From positions 1 through 30,317 of IMG/VR virus record IMGVR_UViG_3300030331_001353: 30,317 nucleotides of DNA; one strand, written 5' to 3'. Shown here piece after piece: positions 1-9,365 of this stretch (position 1 is its first letter; each line of letters opens with the position of its first letter). The notes under the pieces are model-generated. The model was not told the origin of the DNA. It searched no databases and was given only the letters and a program-made list of their open reading frames with translations. The stretch is from a virus. Both the position numbers and the translations under genes were made by a program.

Positions 1-3000
1 CAAAGAAAAAGTTTCGTTCGCTAGTCCGTGAGTTATTAAGTGCTCTGCTACTTGCTGGTTGATAGATTCAATCGTAAAGTTTTCAAGATTGTTGGCCTCG
101 TTGTTAAGGTCGTTTATTTCCTCTACGAGATCACTAAGTCCAGTAGGAAGTACCCCATCGTCACCGTCTCCCTGTGAGTTTAGTTGAGCTATCAGTTCGG
201 CTATCTGGGCATTCAATTCTGCGATGGTTTGCAGCGCAGCAGCAAGATCAGCTTCCGTTGTAGCAAGATCTGCCAAAAGAGCAGCTTCTTCTTCAGCAGT
301 AAGGCCGTCAGATGTAACCTCTTCGTTAAGGTCATCAAAGGTATCAGAGCCAAAATCATCGTCAGTTCCCGTGTCAATCTCTGGTATGATATCAGGAGTG
401 AAGTCTATAACCTGTTGATTGTACGCAGACAAGATATACTCGTCATAGTTGGGGTCATATCCCCCAACAACCCTTGGTTCTCCCGCACCTTCGTTTAGAT
501 CATTAAAGAACTTTGTAAAGTACGATGCCATACCCATGTCGGAGATAGCCTTAACGCCGTTGGCGTTGTTGAACTTGTAGACCTTTGCCCTTTTTCTGTT
601 GGCCCAGTATATGGTATTGCCAACAACAGCTATAGACTCAGGGTTTGTGTGGCAACCGTTCTCGCCCGCCCAGTATCTTTGGTTACCAAGGACTTTTGAC
701 GTGGCAATAATAGACTCATTGCCTGACACATCAGAAATAATCTGCCTGTTTACAGGGATAAGGCTTGTCTTTGTTTGCTGAAAAATAAACAGCGCGTCGT
801 TGTAATCAAGAATAGCAGAGATATTCCCGTAAGAGTTGGGCACGTCCTTAAATGGCTGCTTAGTAGCGTCAAAAGAATTAAGCCTTAACTGCGCATCAGA
901 GTAATCGTCTTGATCTGAGAAGATTATACTAGAATATCTGCGAACTTCAGATGCATTAGGAACAACGGCCTTGATCCTTCCGTAATCATGCTGGTCAGCA
1001 CGCAAAACATTGTCATTGAATGTTGGTGACTCTAGATAGTAGTTGAAGAACGAAGGGGTCGAAGACTCCTCAGCATTGATTATGCTTTGATAACTACCCT
1101 GACTAAGAGAAGGCAAGTTTACGGCGTGACGTCTAAAGTAAACATCACCGTCAGTAAGTACCATAGGGTTGTACTGGTGGGTAGCAGTGGCTATCTCTTG
1201 CCCACTTGAGTCAGTGGTAATTGATTTCAGGATTTTGTAAGACTCTCCTATCTCAAAAAAAGCAGTGTCGTCGAGATCAGTCAAAGATGCGGGAGAATAA
1301 AGCTCAAACACACACCTGTTGTTCCACAAAGACGACGTAGATGGGAGGGTGTTGCCACCATCTTTAATTGAGTTGACATTAAACCCTACTGCCGCTGGGT
1401 TATTGCGAAGTATAACAAAGCTTCCCTGCTTGAAGTTTGGTACTGGCGTACTATTAAGAGAAGAATGCAGGGGGTTGTCCTCAGTGTCACCAAGAGTAGC
1501 TGTACCTACAACATCAAAGACGAGGTTATTAGCAAAAATTCTAGACCCACCCTCGTAGTAAGAGATTATCCTGAGCTTATCGCCAGGTCTATACTCGTAA
1601 AATCTATCTGAACCATCAGATGGTCTAGCCCCAAAAGCCTTGGCGTATGACACATCGCTATTCTCCTGAAGGTAGTTCAGGGATACATATATGTTTCCCG
1701 TAGATACAAATCCCAAGTCATCGTTAACTTCAGCCAGATCTACTTGAGAAATAAAGGCCCCACCAGCAGAGTACTGTATAAAGTTGTTGTACGTAGAGTT
1801 ACCTCCGTAAACAATCTGATATGAGTGAGCCCACTCTGGAGGAGCAGATGTGATGTCAATCTGCATACTTACCGCACCACCATCGCCACCTACTTGAGAT
1901 TCATACGGAGGAACAAATGCTGACCCCAGGGGGAACACAGAACTTTGCCTTCCAAAAAAGTCTGAGTATACAATTCCAAACGAGTGGTTTGCGTTACTCT
2001 TAAAAGACTTCCTGTCTGCAACATCTCCACCCTCTTGTAAGAACGAAATTTGCTGCGTTATTTCTACAGCTGGGATGGTCTGCCTGTACCAGCCCATGAT
2101 GTCGTCAATAACATACGTTCCTAAGTCCTCGTTCTGGGTTATACTGTCTGCAAAATCTGAAAAGTTGATGTTTGCCCCACCAACATTTCTAATATTCCCA
2201 TCAAGTCTTCCGTCATATGCGTTAAGATTGGCTGTATTGGGGTTGATGTCGAGTATAATAGAAGGATCTGCTCCTAAATCCCCATTCTGCACATAGGCCA
2301 TGTAGTACTCAAACACATTGTTGTAGTATCCAAGAGGGAGTGCATAGGAAACTCCAGGCGCCGCCGTGTTGACAGACCCACCCAAGGAAAGGTTTCCGTT
2401 AAGACCACCAATGTTATTAAATGGGTCAGTGATTCCTGCCAAGGCATTTGGTGTACCAGGCTTTTCCCCCGTACCAGCAGTGTGGTAGAGTATGCCGTCC
2501 CTAAGGATTGACGAGTTTATAGATCCAATAAACGAGTTTGATCCTGGCCCGCTCTCCCCATCAACAAGGGTGTAGCCAAGCAGGTTTTTTGATATGGCTT
2601 GAGCGTCGTCAATGATATTGGTTGATGATCCAAATTGAACTGCTAACTCCTCAACAATCCTTTGCCTAGTGCAGATAATTCTACCCGTGCTTGTCGCTAC
2701 GTCTAATCCACCTCGACCCTCGTCAGCAGTAGTTTCTGCCCCTGGGGAAGACACACTTCTTCCTGGTGGGTTAAAATACCCAAGAATTTTTCTAACGTTC
2801 TCTATGTTTCCAAAGGAAGGGCTAGTGTCGATGTTGTATTCCACAACACCAGGGTCAAACTCTATGCGGAACGGAAGGCTGTTTATCCCTTCATTAGCGT
2901 ATTGACCTCCAGCGTACGACCCATCAATCATTGTCTGTACGTCTATCTTAGATTGCTGCTGCGTTATCGCGTCAATAAGCTGAGAACCGCTAATACTTTG

Positions 3001-5412
3001 GTTTACAATAGCTGCCGCTGTTCCTCTGCTCAACACAACCCACCCACGTATATTATTGCTTCCTGGTCGAGGGACATTTTGAGCTGCACCAAAAAGGAAG
3101 AGATCATCAAGCTTTGATGCACCAACATTAGCTGTATGCATATACCCACCCTTAATATCTGGGATACATGTAAATACTTCAGCCTGACCAATATCCCTTA
3201 CGTCAAGACCAAAAAATATGTCGTCAGTTTGAGATGACGGAGAGCCAGTAAACAGCTGATCCTCAAATGAACCAGCGGCGTTTTTTCTAGAACTATCAAA
3301 CGTGTCTGACTCCGTGATGTTTACTAGGCCAAATGTGATATCAGCTTTGTTTACGATAAAGTATCCGCAAGGGGGTATAAGCTCTGGGTTACTTTCAGCG
3401 AAAGTCCTATCTACTGCAAAACAAATCTTTTTGTTGTTTGAAGACCCTCTATTTATGTAGTCATAGTTGTTGAGACCGCAATCTATTGTATACGAAGAAG
3501 ATGTCTTGACGTCTAGCACCAAAACATCATTGCTAACAATCTGGCCTGGACCAGGATTTACGTCTATTCTTGGGGGCACAACTTCCTTGCCTGATAGTAT
3601 GTCGCCCAACAGCCCAGACAAATCAGACTTTGATATATCATTGTTTATGAATATCCTAACGAAGAACGTCATAGGCTTACCCTGAAGGATAAGCGGGTTA
3701 GATGCAGAGGTTCCGTATGCAATTTCAACCTCCCCATTCACAGAAGTCCAACTAGCAGAAGGTGAGTTCTGTTGAGTGTCAACAACAGATGCAAGAGGGT
3801 CCCAACCAATATCCTTTACAGTAAAGGCTCTACCCTTAAATGTTCTATTAGTCCCTGTTACTTTTCCTGCACACTGCTTTGATGGATGGAATTCTTCCGA
3901 AGACATAATTGAGTTTATGTCTTGACTCCCAGTATTATCAAACACATCTCTTACAAGAGTAGCGTCGTCAGGATCATTAAAAGTTACGAACCTGCTGGAG
4001 TGAAAACTATCCTTTGACTGGTAAAGATGAATGTTTTGATCTGGGTTCAGAGACACACTTACGTTAAGTGTAGAGCCTGAAGATAAAACATCAGCAACTC
4101 CAGACATATCAAGTCTGTAACCAGAAATCCTATTCTTAACGCCTGACTGGTTTCCAATTACTCTGACCTCAGGGATAAGAGAAAGGTCAATAGACTGAAA
4201 GTCTTCTGGTCTAGATTGAGGCAAGTATGATAGGTTGGCTGATACTTCAGGCTTGTCGTAGCCTTCTACGTAGTTACCCATAAACAGCCTATCGTTAGAT
4301 ATAGCGAGGGCTTCTGCCAACTTTGGAACGCTATCGAACTGCTTGAATGTTATGTCTTCAGGAATATACGATACAAGCCTGTCGTTGTAGAAAGTAAACG
4401 TGTTGTACGTAAAAGGAACAACAGGTGTTCCCTCTTGAGTCTGAGTATAATGCCCTCCAAAAGGCCCACTCCAATCTCTTCTAGTAGCTGTTTCTGACTC
4501 AACAAAGTCATCAATAAAGAACCAAGCGCCATCGTTACCCTCTCTTCCGTAGAGTCTTATAGATTCTACATTATTGTTTTGAGTAGGGATTCTAACTTTC
4601 AGTACGTTGTAGGCGTCAACTTCTGGTGTGGGGTCGGCACCTTGAAACAAGTATGCTGGGTTAACAGCAAGCTTTGAGTAAACAGAGAAAGCACTAACAG
4701 TGCCGTTCTTATAAACATTCTGATACGCAAACTGTAGACCCCTAGAGTTCCTGAAGTTACTAGTAGTGCGAGATGCATCGAAATCAAATTCCGTTTGAAT
4801 AGGGCGCGTAGGAGTGATGGGGCACATAGAGATAAACTCTATGTTCTCATTTTCCGAATATCCTGAGTTCTCGTTTGAAAGACACGCATCAACATCCAAG
4901 CATCGTGGTTCGTTTGCATTGTCCGTAAAGTACAAAAAAGTTTTCTCCCCAGTACCCTGTCCGTATTCTGCGCTTGAGGCATGAGTTACAGCCCCCTGAA
5001 CGTAAGAGTTGTAATAAAAGTTGAAATATTGACTTTCAAGGACAATAGAAATCTTTTCGCTTTCATCGTCATAAACAATGACGGAGTGCTTGACTGGGTT
5101 TTGGTGCCACAAAAAGTAGTATATCTTTCCGCGAGCCTCATCAGAAACACTGCCAATTAAACTGTAAGGAGTATCGTCACCATCAGAATTAATGGCACTC
5201 CTCAACTCGACAAGCGTGTTGCCAAGCACGGGCTTCAACACACCAGCATTGCCTGACTCACCATTCGTTATGTTTTCTGAGTCGCCGCCTTGGTGTGCGT
5301 CATTAGACTCGTCAACCCTTACATTAAGGGCATCGAGCATCTCAGTTTTCTTGCGCAGTCTAGCGTCTTTAGACTTAGACAGCGATCTAGGATAGACCTT
5401 GTTTACCGCCAT
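1..5412 (-). CDS. Giant tail/muzzle-like virion protein, 3' end outside window
   Basis: I read this frame open from its ATG at 5412 through base 1, so at least 1,804 codons are present and the C-terminus is missing. The N-terminal third has a segment reading FAYQNVYKNGTVSAFSVYSK, followed by IRLYGREGNDGAWFFID and NDRLFMGNYVEGYDKPE. Near the end come YWANRKRAKVYKFNNANGV and YDPNYDEYILSA. This combination resembles the very large stabilisation/muzzle proteins of crAss-like and other podovirus-type Bacteroidota phages, which close the tail and contact ring proteins. The last roughly 110 visible residues contain an Ala/Leu/Glu-rich heptad segment (ADLATTEADLAAALQTIAEL and onward), a likely coiled coil. 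The start overlaps the stop of the upstream ring-type gene as TAATG, so translation is probably coupled. The tail role is inference from context and resemblance. A host-recognition function is possible but not shown. Confidence 0.75.
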   Translation of the reverse strand, partial: MAVNKVYPRSLSKSKDARLRKKTEMLDALNVRVDESNDAHQGGDSENITNGESGNAGVLKPVLGNTLVELRSAINSDGDDTPYSLIGSVSDEARGKIYYFLWHQNPVKHSVIVYDDESEKISIVLESQYFNFYYNSYVQGAVTHASSAEYGQGTGEKTFLYFTDNANEPRCLDVDACLSNENSGYSENENIEFISMCPITPTRPIQTEFDFDASRTTSNFRNSRGLQFAYQNVYKNGTVSAFSVYSKLAVNPAYLFQGADPTPEVDAYNVLKVRIPTQNNNVESIRLYGREGNDGAWFFIDDFVESETATRRDWSGPFGGHYTQTQEGTPVVPFTYNTFTFYNDRLVSYIPEDITFKQFDSVPKLAEALAISNDRLFMGNYVEGYDKPEVSANLSYLPQSRPEDFQSIDLSLIPEVRVIGNQSGVKNRISGYRLDMSGVADVLSSGSTLNVSVSLNPDQNIHLYQSKDSFHSSRFVTFNDPDDATLVRDVFDNTGSQDINSIMSSEEFHPSKQCAGKVTGTNRTFKGRAFTVKDIGWDPLASVVDTQQNSPSASWTSVNGEVEIAYGTSASNPLILQGKPMTFFVRIFINNDISKSDLSGLLGDILSGKEVVPPRIDVNPGPGQIVSNDVLVLDVKTSSSYTIDCGLNNYDYINRGSSNNKKICFAVDRTFAESNPELIPPCGYFIVNKADITFGLVNITESDTFDSSRKNAAGSFEDQLFTGSPSSQTDDIFFGLDVRDIGQAEVFTCIPDIKGGYMHTANVGASKLDDLFLFGAAQNVPRPGSNNIRGWVVLSRGTAAAIVNQSISGSQLIDAITQQQSKIDVQTMIDGSYAGGQYANEGINSLPFRIEFDPGVVEYNIDTSPSFGNIENVRKILGYFNPPGRSVSSPGAETTADEGRGGLDVATSTGRIICTRQRIVEELAVQFGSSTNIIDDAQAISKNLLGYTLVDGESGPGSNSFIGSINSSILRDGILYHTAGTGEKPGTPNALAGITDPFNNIGGLNGNLSLGGSVNTAAPGVSYALPLGYYNNVFEYYMAYVQNGDLGADPSIILDINPNTANLNAYDGRLDGNIRNVGGANINFSDFADSITQNEDLGTYVIDDIMGWYRQTIPAVEITQQISFLQEGGDVADRKSFKSNANHSFGIVYSDFFGRQSSVFPLGSAFVPPYESQVGGDGGAVSMQIDITSAPPEWAHSYQIVYGGNSTYNNFIQYSAGGAFISQVDLAEVNDDLGFVSTGNIYVSLNYLQENSDVSYAKAFGARPSDGSDRFYEYRPGDKLRIISYYEGGSRIFANNLVFDVVGTATLGDTEDNPLHSSLNSTPVPNFKQGSFVILRNNPAAVGFNVNSIKDGGNTLPSTSSLWNNRCVFELYSPASLTDLDDTAFFEIGESYKILKSITTDSSGQEIATATHQYNPMVLTDGDVYFRRHAVNLPSLSQGSYQSIINAEESSTPSFFNYYLESPTFNDNVLRADQHDYGRIKAVVPNASEVRRYSSIIFSDQDDYSDAQLRLNSFDATKQPFKDVPNSYGNISAILDYNDALFIFQQTKTSLIPVNRQIISDVSGNESIIATSKVLGNQRYWAGENGCHTNPESIAVVGNTIYWANRKRAKVYKFNNANGVKAISDMGMASYFTKFFNDLNEGAGEPRVVGGYDPNYDEYILSAYNQQVIDFTPDIIPEIDTGTDDDFGSDTFDDLNEEVTSDGLTAEEEAALLADLATTEADLAAALQTIAELNAQIAELIAQLNSQGDGDDGVLPTGLSDLVEEINDLNNEANNLENFTIESINQQVAEHLITHGLANETFSL

Positions 5413-6311
5413 TAGTACTTAGGTGCTTGCTTAAAGTTCTTTCTCACCACGCCAAGAATGTCGTCTTTACTGATAGAGTTCATTCTAGCTCTAGCCTTCC
5501 TTCTCTCATTGTAGTATTCCGCTCTAGACCTTGCTTTCTCTGAGGCAGGTACGTTGCGCTTACGCTCACACACCTTGTAGTATACGTAGCTTCTAAGGGC
5601 CTCTTCAGCATATACATGAATCAAAGGGTTAGTGCTTCTTGCCTCATCAGATATGTACTCAATGATTACCTCTGTAGTATTGGAATTGGTTGCAACTTCA
5701 ATTCTGAATTGATCGAGGTTGAGTCTGTACTCTCCTACACCTACCCCACCTCCAAGGCCATAAAGAGCTCCGAGAGTGTTTTCATACAAGTAGTTTCTAA
5801 AGATATCTTCTCTCAGTTCCTCACTGCTGCTGCCCGTTTGACCTGCCGTGGAGCCCTTGCTATCCTCTCTGTTCTGTATGAGATCAGCGTTCTGCTGAAT
5901 CATAAGCGGAGGCGTGACGTCGTTATTAGCACCATCCACATAGCCTTCTGAGTCTTGAAGAGGTCCTCCTGTTCTGTCGGCAATAATCTTTTGAGAGAAG
6001 TTAATGTTCTTGTTTTCTCTCATCACACGGATCACACCGTCTGTGTCTACGATACCAACCTTGATAAGCCCCACGAAGTCTTCAGGCAGGGTGATCGTGT
6101 CGTTAGATTCAATAGTCCTTTTTACTGATTTGACTCTAGTGGTGACATCAAACCCAAACTCTCTAATTCCGCGCAAGGCGAGGTTACGAACCGTAACATC
6201 TGATACGTTTGCAGTGTAGTCGTCTTCGTCGACTGTCAACAAAAAATCATCTACTATCTGGCGAAGGGGTACATAAGCCATCCCCTTAGTGGAGTAATCT
6301 ACATACGCCAT
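5412..6311 (-). CDS. Ring-type head-tail connector/tail adaptor protein
   Basis: This 299-aa protein has no signal peptide or membrane segment. The N-terminal half contains PLRQIVDDFLLTVDEDDY, an alpha-helical stretch, then TITLPEDFVGLIKVGIVDTD, a pattern I associate with the P22 gp4-like and crAss-like ring protein families that sit between portal and tail. The C-terminus is helical and basic (ERKRNVPASEKARSRAEYYN and onward). Its start codon overlaps the stop of the gene before it (TAATG), and its own stop overlaps the start of the giant tail gene in the same way. The three therefore form one translationally coupled unit: ring, ring, giant tail protein. The family assignment is by pattern and position. 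Which ring it corresponds to cannot be told from the sequence alone. Confidence 0.65.
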   Translation of the reverse strand: MAYVDYSTKGMAYVPLRQIVDDFLLTVDEDDYTANVSDVTVRNLALRGIREFGFDVTTRVKSVKRTIESNDTITLPEDFVGLIKVGIVDTDGVIRVMRENKNINFSQKIIADRTGGPLQDSEGYVDGANNDVTPPLMIQQNADLIQNREDSKGSTAGQTGSSSEELREDIFRNYLYENTLGALYGLGGGVGVGEYRLNLDQFRIEVATNSNTTEVIIEYISDEARSTNPLIHVYAEEALRSYVYYKVCERKRNVPASEKARSRAEYYNERRKARARMNSISKDDILGVVRKNFKQAPKY

Positions 6312-7108
6312 TACTTAACTACTTTAGGTGCGACTTTCACCATGAATGGGTCGCGGAGGTTAATACCAATCATGCTCACTATCTCTTCCATGAGCTCAGG
6401 GAACATGTCTGGAGGCAGGTCAAAGTTTCTACTCGAAGAAAGATCTACAACACTACCAAAAGCAGAGTTCTCAGACATAGAGATGCGTGGAGAAGAAAGA
6501 AAGTCAACAGAGTTTGCAGGCAAGGAGGAACCTAAAATGGTACGAGAAGAAGGAATCCTGTAGTACGTCATTTTAATTGTTTCAGAAACACTTGCTGCAT
6601 CAGGGAATATCTCTATGTTATTAGAGATGAGAGCTACAGGAAACTCTTGAGTAGGGGCAGAAAGATTGCTTCTAAGAATCCTTGCCATATCTCTAGTGTT
6701 GTACACCAGCTCAAAGTTTTTGTACCCAAGGTCAGAGTCGCCGTCAAAAATAGAAATAATACTGTAGCAATCCTTGGGCTTTGCAAAGGGTTGTGTCTCT
6801 ACTACGTCTCCCTCAGCGAACACCGTAGAATCTACAGGAGAGAGAAGCGATCCCTGACTGATGTTGACAGTCCTTTCGTAGTTAGACATAAAGTTCTTAT
6901 ACTTAATAAGAACAGAGTCTGTGTCAGATGGGTCTATGCCCCTAGCCCTCGCAGCTTTTGCTGCCACGATCTTGTCTGAGATCTTAGCAAAAACATTTCT
7001 CTGTGCAGCAGCAGCAAAAGAATTAAAAACAACTGGCGTGACGAATCCCTTCTGATCCTGGTTCGCCATATCCCTTACGGCGTTGAATACTTCTACTACA
7101 GATATCAT
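6311..7108 (-). CDS. Ring/tail-tube-like connector protein
   Basis: Starting at ATG 7108 this encodes 265 aa. An upstream in-frame extension to 7129 (MFLYICF...) is rejected because it runs through the promoter element. The protein is mixed alpha/beta: an N-terminal helical part (NAVRDMANQDQKGFVTP, then an Ala/Lys-rich helix), a beta-rich middle (NIEIFPDAASVSETIKMTYY), and a C-terminal helix (LPPDMFPELMEEIVSMIGIN). The C-terminal pattern, LPPDxxPxLxxxIvxxxGinLrd, is typical of small ring or tail-tubular proteins in podovirus-type Bacteroidota phages. It is the first gene of its transcription unit: a TATATTTG promoter element ends 4 nt before the ATG, and a strong terminator for the upstream gene lies just before that. 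Its stop overlaps the start of the next ring-type gene. Confidence 0.62.
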   Translation of the reverse strand: MISVVEVFNAVRDMANQDQKGFVTPVVFNSFAAAAQRNVFAKISDKIVAAKAARARGIDPSDTDSVLIKYKNFMSNYERTVNISQGSLLSPVDSTVFAEGDVVETQPFAKPKDCYSIISIFDGDSDLGYKNFELVYNTRDMARILRSNLSAPTQEFPVALISNNIEIFPDAASVSETIKMTYYRIPSSRTILGSSLPANSVDFLSSPRISMSENSAFGSVVDLSSSRNFDLPPDMFPELMEEIVSMIGINLRDPFMVKVAPKVVK

Positions 7109-7112
7109 GAAG

Positions 7113-7120
7113 CAAATATA
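7113..7120 (-). promoter_or_regulatory. Bacteroidota -7 promoter element, ring/giant-tail operon
   Basis: Minus strand TATATTTG matches the Bacteroidota sigma -7 consensus TAnnTTTG. It is followed by CTTC and then ATG, so the predicted transcription start falls on or beside the start codon and the mRNA would be leaderless. No convincing -33 TTTG is visible at the usual spacing, though a T/G-rich stretch precedes it. Confidence 0.7.
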
Positions 7121-7130
7121 CAAAAACAAA

Positions 7131-7150
7131 AGAGGCCCGTTTGGGCCTCT
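7131..7150 (-). terminator. Rho-independent terminator after AT-hook gene
   Basis: On the minus strand AGAGGCCC-AAAC-GGGCCTCT forms a perfect 8-bp GC-rich stem with a 4-nt loop, followed by TTTTGTTTTTG. It lies 3 nt past the stop of the 278-aa gene and directly upstream of the next promoter, so it separates two transcription units. Confidence 0.88.
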
Positions 7151-7153
7151 CTC

Positions 7154-7990
7154 TTAGAGCTTTGCAAGCTCTTCTTTGATGCGCTCATGAACTAGCGATC
7201 CTTTCTCTGTTAGGCAGAATCGAGTCATAACATCATACCCATCCATACCTGCTGGAATAGAAACAATAAGCGTGTTGCTGTCAGTCCAGTACACACCATC
7301 AGACTTTACTTTGATAATATCAAAGTCATTGGCCTGCTGAACCTGTGCTCGAGTCTGAACCTGAGGCGAATCAAAGGATTCAATAAAGGCCTTGGGGTCC
7401 CGCTTAGCAATACGCAAAAGGTTATGTCGAATCTCGCTTGATTTAGCGTCAACGTTTACACCAAAGTAGATTGCAACAGGAACCAAGTCTAGAATGTCTT
7501 TGTCTCGAACCATTGATACAACCTCTGCTGCCTTAAACTCTGTCTCAAGTTCTTGAGAAATTTTCTTTGTAGTATCGCGCAACTTAAAAGTTGACCCACC
7601 GTTTGCTGCATTTCCAGGATGAGCTCTCAAAAACTTTTTGAGGTTTGGCTGATCAGATCGAACAATAAGGCGACCATTTCTAAAAATAATAGCTCCGACC
7701 GTTGCAAATTCACTTTGCTCTTCAGTCCAAATAGAGTCTTCGTTTGGGCAGTATCGAATTGATCTAATCTTATCTTTTTCAGAGTCGTAAACAGTGACAT
7801 TTTTTTGCTTTATGATTAAAGCAACAGGGTTTTTTGATCGTACTGTCACCCACTCTTCAGCAGTCATTCTGCTGTCCTGTTTTTCCTCCCACTTAATTTT
7901 AGGAGTTGAAGGTGCCGCAACAGCGGTGTCAGTGTCTTGGGCCTGGACTTTTTTAGGTCTTCCAGGAGACCGTCTTTTTTGTTCAGCCAT
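7154..7990 (-). CDS. AT-hook-containing protein of the virion block, unknown function
   Basis: This 278-aa protein begins with a basic segment carrying an AT-hook core, RRSPGRPKKV (residues about 6-15). The GRP flanked by basic residues is the minor-groove-binding signature. A low-complexity Ala/Thr/Pro linker follows. The rest is globular and mixed: NPVALIIKQKNVTVYDSEKD, then FATVGAIIFRNGRLIVRSD, a helical middle, and a C-terminal half ending in a Glu/Lys helix. It lies between a fibre-like gene and the ring genes, and it ends at a strong terminator. crAss-like phages keep DNA-binding (IHF-like) genes in a comparable place, so a DNA-associated virion or morphogenesis role is possible. That is inference. 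I do not recognise the globular part. Confidence 0.6.
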   Translation of the reverse strand: MAEQKRRSPGRPKKVQAQDTDTAVAAPSTPKIKWEEKQDSRMTAEEWVTVRSKNPVALIIKQKNVTVYDSEKDKIRSIRYCPNEDSIWTEEQSEFATVGAIIFRNGRLIVRSDQPNLKKFLRAHPGNAANGGSTFKLRDTTKKISQELETEFKAAEVVSMVRDKDILDLVPVAIYFGVNVDAKSSEIRHNLLRIAKRDPKAFIESFDSPQVQTRAQVQQANDFDIIKVKSDGVYWTDSNTLIVSIPAGMDGYDVMTRFCLTEKGSLVHERIKEELAKL

Positions 7991-8001
7991 ATTAAATGTA
8001 A

Positions 8002-9309
8002 TTAAGATATTGGTTTGTAAAGGTCGTGCAAGTCCGTGGCTAAGCGGGCTGCGCGTTCTGTTCCTATGTCGTTTTTTATAACCCCAAACCTAGCAATGTG
8101 GCCTGCAAATTTAGGGTTAGGTGAGAGTGGTGCCCCACCAAAGTTTTTGATGGCAAGGTTTCCATCTTGCCTGCCTGAATCATTAACAGAGCCAAAAAAA
8201 GAGGCAGTATCTGACACAAGGTTATCAACTCCAAAGTCAGTTGGGTCAAACGTAGATATTATTTCTCCAGTATGATCGTGAATAAACATCACGTTAAACT
8301 CATCTCTTCTAAAAACAAACACATCAATCGTTCTGATAAGATCGTCTTCAGTTTCTTGTTGAGCCACGTTTCCAGGGGCCTGAGCTGGCAGACCCGTAAA
8401 GGTATCTCCTCTTACTGAAAACAAATTTTGAGATGCGTCTTGAAGAGATCCAAATATTCCAAACGAAGTGCCATCAGCGCCACCAAAAATGTTTCCATGC
8501 ATAATCCTACCGCCTTTTTGAGTTATTATGGCAGAAGGATTATCAGCTAAAACCATGTAAGTTGTAAAAGGTCCCGCAACTTCTAGCTCTGTTCCAATTA
8601 TAAAGTACTGGCTCGTTGTTACGTCCGCTGCAACAGTGTTGACACCACTCCCATCCCTGCCTACAGCGGTAAGTTTTGTAGGGGTTCCGTTTGTAGTAGA
8701 GTCATATGTGGAGCCACCAGTACCGCTGTTTGTCCATCCGTTAATGCTGGTTCCTGAAGAAACAGTAATGCCAGACTCATTGTAATCTACGATTGGCTTA
8801 TTGGAAGATGATCCAAAGTCTATTCCCTGAATGCTGTTGGGTGAACCAAACGCCGTACCACTAGTCCCCCCAATAAATGTTTTTGATGAAGACTCTCCTG
8901 TAATTCTTTCTACTGGAGTCTTTCTTACCTGTGAGAGGACATCTGTAATGCCTGTTGTGGTTACTCCTTCGAGGTTAGAGAATCCTTCTACAGCGTCAAA
9001 CTTCATGATGTTAAACCTCGGCCCCTCACTACCAATAAACCTCATGATAGACTCAATGACATCCGCTTCTTTTCCATCTGTGCATGACACAGTCACTGAT
9101 GTCTTTTGCATAGAGTCCCCGTCGACAAGGTTGTTATCTTCGTAGGGGGTAGCGTTGTTAAATACAATCTTAACCTTGCCAAGCTCTGCGCTCATGAAAG
9201 CAAGCAAGTCGGCAGGTACACCAAAGATATCTACACCAGTGCCAGAGTCTGAAGCAAAGGTGCTTGATCTAGATACCTCTTGTCTTCTAAACAGGAAAAA
9301 CTTTTTCAT
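8002..9309 (-). CDS. Fibre/adhesin-like virion protein with lectin-type C-terminal domain
   Basis: This 435-aa protein is beta-rich and Gly/Ser/Thr-rich. The N-terminal 130 residues look like a structural anchor domain (VKIVFNNATPYEDNNLVDGD, then VIESIMRFIGSEGPRFNIMK). After a Gly/Ser/Thr linker, the C-terminal 200 residues resemble a concanavalin/LamG jelly roll: FTTYMVLADNP, then IDVFVFRRDEFNVMFIHDHT, then PLSPNPKFAGHIARFGVIK and a final helix ARLATDLHDLY, the usual end of such domains. It probably decorates the virion and binds a surface glycan or polymer. It sits downstream of a terminator hairpin and 11 nt upstream of the AT-hook gene, with an A/T-rich leader before its ATG. Whether it is on the head or the tail cannot be decided here. 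Confidence 0.62.
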   Translation of the reverse strand: MKKFFLFRRQEVSRSSTFASDSGTGVDIFGVPADLLAFMSAELGKVKIVFNNATPYEDNNLVDGDSMQKTSVTVSCTDGKEADVIESIMRFIGSEGPRFNIMKFDAVEGFSNLEGVTTTGITDVLSQVRKTPVERITGESSSKTFIGGTSGTAFGSPNSIQGIDFGSSSNKPIVDYNESGITVSSGTSINGWTNSGTGGSTYDSTTNGTPTKLTAVGRDGSGVNTVAADVTTSQYFIIGTELEVAGPFTTYMVLADNPSAIITQKGGRIMHGNIFGGADGTSFGIFGSLQDASQNLFSVRGDTFTGLPAQAPGNVAQQETEDDLIRTIDVFVFRRDEFNVMFIHDHTGEIISTFDPTDFGVDNLVSDTASFFGSVNDSGRQDGNLAIKNFGGAPLSPNPKFAGHIARFGVIKNDIGTERAARLATDLHDLYKPIS

Positions 9310-9325
9310 TAAAATTAAAATAAAA

Positions 9326-9357
9326 GGGGAGGGGGGAAAGTTATTTCCCGCCCCCCC
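9326..9357 (-). terminator. GC-rich hairpin terminator
   Basis: The plus strand reads GGGGGGAAA-GTTA-TTTCCC-G-CCCCCC, a stem of about 12 bp with one bulged G. On the minus strand it is followed by C/T-rich and then TTTTATTTTAATTTT sequence. It fills the gap between the 124-aa gene and the fibre-like gene, so it probably ends or attenuates transcription coming from the capsid genes. Confidence 0.72.
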
Positions 9358-9365
9358 AATTACAA

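Noticed and set aside
7109-7129. Extension of the ring-type gene by seven residues (MFLYICF)
   Set aside because: It reads through the promoter element. The ATG at 7108 fits the recurrent 4-nt spacing.
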